From: DASRJW01 sp035649435
GTDB lineage: Bacteria; Krumholzibacteriota; Krumholzibacteriia; G020349025
DNA: 11,295 bases
Direction of reading: 5' to 3'
NCBI GenBank assembly: GCA_035649435.1
Contig: DASRJO010000033.1
Coordinates: forward strand, 1 to 11,295
This document shows, one piece after another, positions 6,644 through 11,295 of the stretch. The first letter of the stretch is position 1. Every line of letters starts with the position of its first letter. A program made the translations under genes and the position numbers. Below the pieces are notes generated by a model. The model was not told the DNA's origin, did not search any database, and saw nothing but the letters and a program-made list of their open reading frames with translations.

Positions 6644-7585
6644 GTGCGATCCGTGGCACCTTCGACGCCCGGGACAGATCTCCCGGCACGAATCGGCAAC
6701 ACCCCGCTCCTTGGCCTGCGCCGGCTCGCCCCGGGCGTCGAAGGCGTTGATCTCCTCGGGAAGGCGGAATGGACCAACCCAGGCGGGTCGGTCAAGGACC
6801 GCGCGGCGCTCGCCATCGTGCGCGACGCGATGCAGAGCGGTGCGCTTGCTCCCGGCGGCACTCTTCTCGACGCCACGAGCGGCAACACGGGCATCTCCTA
6901 CGCGATTCTGGGTGCCGCCCTGGGTTTTTCCGTCCGGCTCGTGATGCCGGCGAACGCCGGTCCGGAACGGCGGCGGATCCTCGAGGTGCTGGGGGCACAC
7001 GTGGTGTGGACCGATGCGCTCGAAGGGATGGAATGCGCCATCGCGACCGCGCGGACATTGGCGGCGAAGCATCCAAACGAATGTTTCTATGCCGATCAGT
7101 ACGGCAACGATGCCAACTGGCGTGCGCACTACGACGGCACCGGGGTCGAGATCCTGGAGCAGACTCGCGGCCGGTTGACGCACTTCATCGCCGGGCTCGG
7201 CACGAGCGGCACGTTCGTCGGCACGGTGCGCCGTTTGCGACAGGCGGGTTCGCGCGCGCATTGCGTGGCCGTCATCCCGGACTCGCCGTTTCACGGGCTC
7301 GAAGGCTTGAAGCACATACCGACGGCGGATGCGCCCGCCATCTACGATCCGTCCCTCGCCGATGAAGTCGTGGAAGTGAGCACCGAGGATGCGTACGCGA
7401 TGGTCCGGTGGCTCGCGCGTCACGAGGGTCACCTCGTCGGCCCCTCGTCCGGAGCCGCTCTCGTGGCCGCACGTCGGCTGGCGCAACGGGATGGAGCGGG
7501 GACCTACGTGGTCGTCCTGCCGGACAGCGCGCTCAAGTATCTGAACGATCGGCTGCTCGCAGACGGAGAGGCTGGCGCCGCATGA
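6644..7585 (+). CDS. cysM: PLP-dependent cysteine synthase of the CysO-linked type
   Basis: The 313-residue fold-type II PLP enzyme has IGNTPLL near the N terminus, the PLP lysine K51 in NPGGSVKDR, the substrate loop TSGNTG at 78-83, the phosphate-binding GTSGT at 186-190 and GPSSGAA at 266-272. These are the hallmarks of the cysteine synthase family. Its neighbours (peptidase, sulfur carrier, activating enzyme) point to the Mycobacterium CysM role: moving sulfide from CysO-thiocarboxylate onto activated serine to give CysO-cysteine. O-phosphoserine is the acceptor in Mycobacterium. I cannot tell from sequence whether the acceptor here is phosphoserine or O-acetylserine. The start is GTG 6644 with AGGAGG 4 nt upstream; the next GTG (6653) lies too far from it. 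The stop overlaps the next start in an ATGA, implying translational coupling. Confidence 0.88.
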   Translation: MRSVAPSTPGTDLPARIGNTPLLGLRRLAPGVEGVDLLGKAEWTNPGGSVKDRAALAIVRDAMQSGALAPGGTLLDATSGNTGISYAILGAALGFSVRLVMPANAGPERRRILEVLGAHVVWTDALEGMECAIATARTLAAKHPNECFYADQYGNDANWRAHYDGTGVEILEQTRGRLTHFIAGLGTSGTFVGTVRRLRQAGSRAHCVAVIPDSPFHGLEGLKHIPTADAPAIYDPSLADEVVEVSTEDAYAMVRWLARHEGHLVGPSSGAALVAARRLAQRDGAGTYVVVLPDSALKYLNDRLLADGEAGAA

Positions 7586-8022
7586 TCGTGCTGGCGGATG
7601 GCGTGCTCACGGCGCTCCGGATGCATGCGGAGAAGGCGTACCCGGAGGAATGCTGTGGCATTCTCCTCGGGACCTTGCAAGACGACACGCGGCTTGTGAT
7701 CGAAGCACGCGCCCTCGACAACACGTCGCCGGAACCGCGGCGCCGGCGCTACTGGATCGGACCGGAGGAGTATCGCGCCGCCGAGAGCGCAGCCAATTCC
7801 CGCGGTTGGCAGCTGCTCGGGTTCTATCATTCGCACCCGGACCATCCGGCGCGACCTTCGGCGTACGATCTCGCCCATGCCCTGCCGTGGCATTCGTATG
7901 TCATCCTGGGTGTGGAAGGCGGGCGTGCCGGCGAATGGACGGCCTGGGTGCTGGCCGCGGACCGCAGCCGCTTCGAACCGGAAGCGCAACGCGAGGAAGC
8001 CCGATGGCGCATCGAGTGCTGA
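7582..8022 (+). CDS. mec: JAMM/MPN+ zinc peptidase, Mec-type CysO-cysteine hydrolase
   Basis: The 146-residue protein is a minimal JAMM metallopeptidase. The catalytic Glu lies in PEECCG (residues 21-26, E23), and the zinc motif HSHP...SAYD gives H83, H85 and D96 in the canonical HxHx(10)D spacing. In Mycobacterium the equivalent Mec hydrolyses CysO-cysteine to free cysteine and regenerate the carrier; related JAMM enzymes such as QbsD trim residues beyond the Gly-Gly of a sulfur carrier. The gene starts in an ATGA overlap with cysM (GGAG 7565-7568 upstream) and its 3' end overlaps the sulfur-carrier gene by 19 bp, so the enzyme and its substrate protein are translated together. All key residues are present, so it should be active. 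Confidence 0.9.
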   Translation: MIVLADGVLTALRMHAEKAYPEECCGILLGTLQDDTRLVIEARALDNTSPEPRRRRYWIGPEEYRAAESAANSRGWQLLGFYHSHPDHPARPSAYDLAHALPWHSYVILGVEGGRAGEWTAWVLAADRSRFEPEAQREEARWRIEC

Positions 8023-8285
8023 TCCCGACGGCGCTGCGGCCGTTCACGCGCATGCAAGCGGCGGTCGAGGTCGAAGGCCCGAGCCTCGGCGAACTCCTCC
8101 AGGCTCTGGTCCGTGCGTATCCCGAGCTGCGGCCGCATCTGTACGCCGACGACGGTCGCTTGCGCAGCTACGTCAACGTCTATGTCAACGAGGACGATTT
8201 TCGCGCCTTGCAGCGCGAAGAAACACCACTCGCTCCGGGGGACGTCGTGAGCCTGGTGCCCGCGATCGCAGGAGGAATGCGATGA
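8004..8285 (+). CDS. cysO: CysO/ThiS/MoaD-type sulfur carrier protein ending in Gly-Gly-Met-Arg
   Basis: The 93-residue beta-grasp protein resembles Mycobacterium CysO: IPTALRPFT near the N terminus, SLGELLQAL, then YVNVYVNEDDFRAL and PGDVVSLVPAIAGG at the C terminus. In this family the terminal Gly is adenylated and turned into a thiocarboxylate that serves as sulfur donor. Here the Gly-Gly (90-91) is followed by Met92 and Arg93, so the protein cannot be activated as translated and needs removal of two residues, presumably by the co-encoded JAMM peptidase. The start is ATG 8004 with AGGA (7994-7997) 6 nt upstream, inside the end of mec. The stop overlaps the moeZ start in an ATGA. MoaD and ThiS roles are alternatives, but the operon favours cysteine synthesis. 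Confidence 0.88.
   Translation: MAHRVLIPTALRPFTRMQAAVEVEGPSLGELLQALVRAYPELRPHLYADDGRLRSYVNVYVNEDDFRALQREETPLAPGDVVSLVPAIAGGMR
8270..8275 (+). promoter_or_regulatory. moeZ Shine-Dalgarno embedded in the CysO Gly-Gly codons
   Basis: AGGAGG lies 6 nt before the moeZ ATG at 8282. The same bases are the end of the CysO Ala codon and most of the GGA-GGA codons for the Gly-Gly motif, so one sequence serves protein function and translation initiation. Confidence 0.8.
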
Positions 8286-9493
8286 AAGAGCGACGCGAAG
8301 GCGCGGCCGAGAATACACACGGCACGGGGATCTCTCCCCGCGATCGCCTGCCGGAGCTCACCCCGCAGGACATGCAGCGCTACTCGCGCCACCTGTTGCT
8401 GCCCGAGGTCGGTGTCGAGGGCCAGCGACGGCTGCGGGCGTCGAGCGTGCTCCTCGTCGGCACCGGCGGACTCGGCGCGCCGCTCGGTCTCTACCTCGCT
8501 GCGGCGGGCGTGGGGCGAATCGGTCTGGTCGACTTCGACGTCGTCGACTTCACCAACCTGCAGCGCCAAGTGACCTACGGCACTCTCGACGTCGGGCGCC
8601 GCAAGCTGGACGCGGCGCGCGAGCGGCTGCATGCGCTCAACCCGGAGATCCAGATCGACTCGCACGAGACGCGTCTCGATTCCAGCAATGCGCTCGCGAT
8701 CCTGCGCGATTACGACGTCATCGTGGACGGCACCGACAACTTCCCGACGCGCTACCTGGTCAACGATGCGTGCGTTCTCCTCGACAAGCCCAACGTCTAC
8801 GGCAGCATTTTTCGTTTCGAAGGCCAGGCATCGGTGTTCTGGGCCGCGCGCGGCCCGTGCTATCGCTGCCTGTACGAAGAACCGCCCCCGCCCGATCTGG
8901 TGCCGAGCTGCGCCGAAGGCGGCGTCCTCGGTGTGCTGCCGGGAATCATCGGCTGCATCCAAGCGGCCGAGACGCTCAAGCTCTTGTTGGGAATCGGCGA
9001 GCCGCTCGTCGGCCGCTTGCTGCTCTTCGACGCGCTGGGGATGCGCTGGCGCGAGATGCGCCTGCGCAAGAATCCGCAATGCGCTCTCTGCGGCGAGTCA
9101 CCGACGATTCGAACGCTGATCGATTACGAGCAGTTCTGCGGCGTGCGCACGGCCGAGGCGGTTCCGGCGGCGACGTTGGCGACGATCACGCCCGCCGAGC
9201 TCGACCGCCGGCGGTCGAGCGGCGACGACATCTTCGTGCTCGATGTGCGCGAACCGACGGAATGGCAGATCTGCCACATTGCCGGCGCGATCTTGATCCC
9301 GCTGACGCAGCTCGAGCAACGCACGAGCGAGGTGCCGCGCGACCGCGACGTCGTCGTGCACTGCAAGGCCGGCGCCCGCAGTGCCAAAGCGATTCGTCTG
9401 CTGCAGCAGCAAGGCTACACCCGGCTCAGGAATCTCGAAGGCGGCATCCTCGCCTGGGTGGACGCAGTCGACCCGACGCTCAGCCGCTACTGA
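8282..9493 (+). CDS. moeZ: MoeZ-type adenylyltransferase-sulfurtransferase (ThiF/MoeB domain plus rhodanese)
   Basis: The 403-residue fusion activates sulfur carrier proteins. Residues about 27-275 form the E1-like MoeB/ThiF domain: RYSRHLLLPEVG, the ATP-binding GTGGLG (60-65), DGTDNFPTRYLVND, the conserved Cys in PSCAEGGVLG (C210), and a zinc site from CYRC (C193, C196) and CALC (C267, C270). Residues about 300-398 form a rhodanese domain with DVREPTEW and the persulfide loop CKAGARS (C361), so sulfur transfer should be active. In Mycobacterium MoeZ both adenylates and thiocarboxylates CysO. The ATG overlaps the cysO stop and has AGGAGG 6 nt upstream. Residues 201-204 are four prolines, a motif whose translation usually needs EF-P. 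The 3' end overlaps the convergent molybdenum-enzyme gene by 14 bp. The protein might also serve MoaD. Confidence 0.92.
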   Translation: MKERREGAAENTHGTGISPRDRLPELTPQDMQRYSRHLLLPEVGVEGQRRLRASSVLLVGTGGLGAPLGLYLAAAGVGRIGLVDFDVVDFTNLQRQVTYGTLDVGRRKLDAARERLHALNPEIQIDSHETRLDSSNALAILRDYDVIVDGTDNFPTRYLVNDACVLLDKPNVYGSIFRFEGQASVFWAARGPCYRCLYEEPPPPDLVPSCAEGGVLGVLPGIIGCIQAAETLKLLLGIGEPLVGRLLLFDALGMRWREMRLRKNPQCALCGESPTIRTLIDYEQFCGVRTAEAVPAATLATITPAELDRRRSSGDDIFVLDVREPTEWQICHIAGAILIPLTQLEQRTSEVPRDRDVVVHCKAGARSAKAIRLLQQQGYTRLRNLEGGILAWVDAVDPTLSRY

Positions 9494-11295
9494 CCTGACG
9501 CAACCCGGCCTGAGTGAGCGCGGCGCGGATGCGCGTGCGCGTGAGCGGGATGCGATGGAAGCGGATGCCGAAGTCGCGCAAGGCATCGTTGACGGCGGCG
9601 ACGATGGCGGGAGCCGGCGCGATCGTCGGCGGCTCGCCGATGCCTTTGGCGCCGTTGGGACCGAAGGCGGGATCGCCATCCAATTCCGGGTCCTCCACCA
9701 GAATCACCTGCATGTCGGGCAAGTCGGTGGCGCGCGGCAGCTCGTAGTCGTCGAAGTTGTCGCTCGTCACCCGTCCTTGCTCGAGCTGGAGATCTTCGGT
9801 CAGCGCGTAGCCGACACCCATCGCGGCGCCGCCGATCACCTGGCCGCGACACGATTGCGGGTTGATGACCTTGCCGATGTCGTGCGACGCGACGTACTCC
9901 ACCAGCTTGACCTGTCCGGTCTTCAGGTTCACGCCCGCGGTCACGATGTGGGTGGCGAAAGAATAGGGCCAGTACGCCTTGCCGGCGCCGGTTGTGGGAT
10001 CGAGCGCCGAGGTGTTCTGCTGGTTCAGCTTCGGCACCTGTCGCGCCATCGGTTCGCTCACGCGCCGTGCGAGCGCCGAGAAAGTGATCCGCCGTGCCGG
10101 GTCATCACGCACCCACAACACGCCGCCCTCGGCTTCGATGTCCGCGGCCGTGACGTCGAGATGCTTGGCGGCGGCGGCGAACAGGTCCTGTCGCAGTGCG
10201 CGTGCGGTGAGATCCACCGCTTTGCCGACGACGATGGTGACACGGCTGGCGACGGTGGAGCCGCAGTTCGGCGTGGTGTCGCTGTCGGCGCTGTGCACGA
10301 CGACGTCTTCGGGACGCAACCCGAGGACGTCGGCCGCCACCTGGGTGAAGACGGTGTTCGAGCCTTGGCCGTAATCCACCGACGAAGCCCACACGTGCAG
10401 CTTGCCATCGCGGCCGACCTCGAGGATCGGATGGCCCTCGTCGCGAATGCCGCGGCCGAAGCCGTTGCCGTACCAGATCGTGGCGATGCCGGTGCCGTAG
10501 ACCCAATCGCCTTCCCGGCGCCGGCGCGACCGACCCCAGTCGTAGGCGCGTGCGGCGGCATCCAGCGCTTCGATGTTGCGCACACCGTTGGTGAAAGCAT
10601 GGCGAGTGGACGAAGTCGCGCCCTTGCGCAGCGAATTCTTGCGCCGGAATTCGACCTTGTCGAAACCGCAGGTGTCGCAGACGAGATCCCAGAACGACTC
10701 GGTGGCGAAGATCGTGTTGGCGGTGCCGAAGCCGCGCGCCGCGCCGCACAGCGGGTTGTTGGTGTAGAGCCCAAACGTGTCGATCCAGACGCGTGGGATG
10801 TCATAGGGGCCGCTGCACATCACCGCCGACTTGGTGGTGATCTCCTTCGTCCAGCTGCGGTAGGCGCCGCCGTCGAGGAAGATGCGGGCTTGGAACGCCT
10901 GCATGTGGCCGTCCGCGTCCACAGCGGCGCGCATGTGCGCCTCGATGGCGTGTCGCTTCTGGGTGTATTGCAAGGTCTCTTCGCGCGTCCACAGCATGCG
11001 CGTCGGCTTGTGCGTGAGCGCCGTGGCGAGAACGCAGTAGGGGAACGCGTAGGGGTCCTCGCGCTTGCCGTAGGCGCCGCCGACGGTGCTGCCGATGACA
11101 CGCACGTGCCGATTCTCGATGCCGAGCGCTTCGCGGATGTTGCGCCGGGCGAAGAACACGTGCTGTACCGGCGCGAACACCGTGATCTTCTCGGTGTCGG
11201 CATCCCAGGTGGCGAGCGCCACCTCGGGTTCGAGCGGCGCGTGATCCTGGAAGCCGGTGCCGAAGTCGGCCTCGACGACGCGCCAGCCGCGCTCG
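9480..11295 (-). CDS. Xanthine dehydrogenase-family molybdopterin-binding subunit (5' end outside window)
   Basis: The visible 604 residues are the C-terminal majority of the large Moco subunit of a molybdenum hydroxylase. The frame stays open to the window edge, so the GTG at 11222 is not the start; the residues before it (FQDHAPLEPE) match the family. Recognisable elements are the Moco loop VGGAYGKRED, WTREETLQYTQKRH, CGAARGFGTAN (the RGFG motif), VDYGQGSNTVFTQVAADVLG with its GQG, and KGIGEPP near the C terminus, whose Glu (about residue 554 of the visible part) corresponds to the catalytic base in xanthine dehydrogenase. Motifs identify the family but not the substrate: purines, N-heterocycles and aldehydes are all possible. 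FAD and iron-sulfur partners, if clustered, would lie to the right of the window. Confidence 0.9.
   Translation of the reverse strand, partial: ERGWRVVEADFGTGFQDHAPLEPEVALATWDADTEKITVFAPVQHVFFARRNIREALGIENRHVRVIGSTVGGAYGKREDPYAFPYCVLATALTHKPTRMLWTREETLQYTQKRHAIEAHMRAAVDADGHMQAFQARIFLDGGAYRSWTKEITTKSAVMCSGPYDIPRVWIDTFGLYTNNPLCGAARGFGTANTIFATESFWDLVCDTCGFDKVEFRRKNSLRKGATSSTRHAFTNGVRNIEALDAAARAYDWGRSRRRREGDWVYGTGIATIWYGNGFGRGIRDEGHPILEVGRDGKLHVWASSVDYGQGSNTVFTQVAADVLGLRPEDVVVHSADSDTTPNCGSTVASRVTIVVGKAVDLTARALRQDLFAAAAKHLDVTAADIEAEGGVLWVRDDPARRITFSALARRVSEPMARQVPKLNQQNTSALDPTTGAGKAYWPYSFATHIVTAGVNLKTGQVKLVEYVASHDIGKVINPQSCRGQVIGGAAMGVGYALTEDLQLEQGRVTSDNFDDYELPRATDLPDMQVILVEDPELDGDPAFGPNGAKGIGEPPTIAPAPAIVAAVNDALRDFGIRFHRIPLTRTRIRAALTQAGLRQVSSG

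Overview
The window is high in G+C, densely coded and clearly bacterial. The best taxonomic clue is the 1193-residue secreted protein at 1256-4837. It ends in a FlgD-type Ig-like domain that begins with an NPFNP motif and carries a beta-helix passenger, a combination typical of high-GC lineages near the FCB group such as Candidatus Eisenbacteria. That placement is an inference, not proven by this window.

Layout. The left edge holds the 3' end of NADP-dependent isocitrate dehydrogenase (icd, + strand). It converges on three genes read leftward: elongation factor P (efp, 418-978), the secreted metalloprotease/beta-helix protein (1256-4837) and a lysine 6-dehydrogenase-like enzyme (5034-6176). 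A 467-bp divergent intergenic region (6177-6643) follows. To its right lies a tight rightward operon of four overlapping genes (6644-9493): cysM-type cysteine synthase, mec-type JAMM peptidase, a CysO/ThiS-type sulfur carrier and a MoeZ-type adenylyltransferase-rhodanese. The operon overlaps tail to tail with a leftward gene for the molybdopterin subunit of a xanthine dehydrogenase-family enzyme, which runs off the right edge.

How the genes work together. The four-gene operon reads as the protein-bound-thiocarboxylate route to cysteine known from Mycobacterium. MoeZ adenylates and thiocarboxylates the C terminus of CysO. CysM joins that sulfur to an activated serine, giving CysO-cysteine. Mec clips off the cysteine. 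Here CysO ends in Gly-Gly-Met-Arg rather than in bare Gly-Gly, so a trimming step, possibly by Mec, is predicted before MoeZ can act.

The most unusual structure is in the divergent intergenic region. It holds a 120-nt imperfect inverted repeat (6379-6498) that can fold into a single rod of about 41 Watson-Crick pairs, a palindromic extended -10 promoter element upstream of it, and a 7-nt segment that could mask the cysM Shine-Dalgarno. This may be a regulatory leader RNA of the cysteine operon, or a non-autonomous palindromic repeat (MITE- or ERIC-like) that landed there. I did not recognise it as any known RNA family. The EF-P is also notable because the residue normally modified (Lys or Arg) is Asn.
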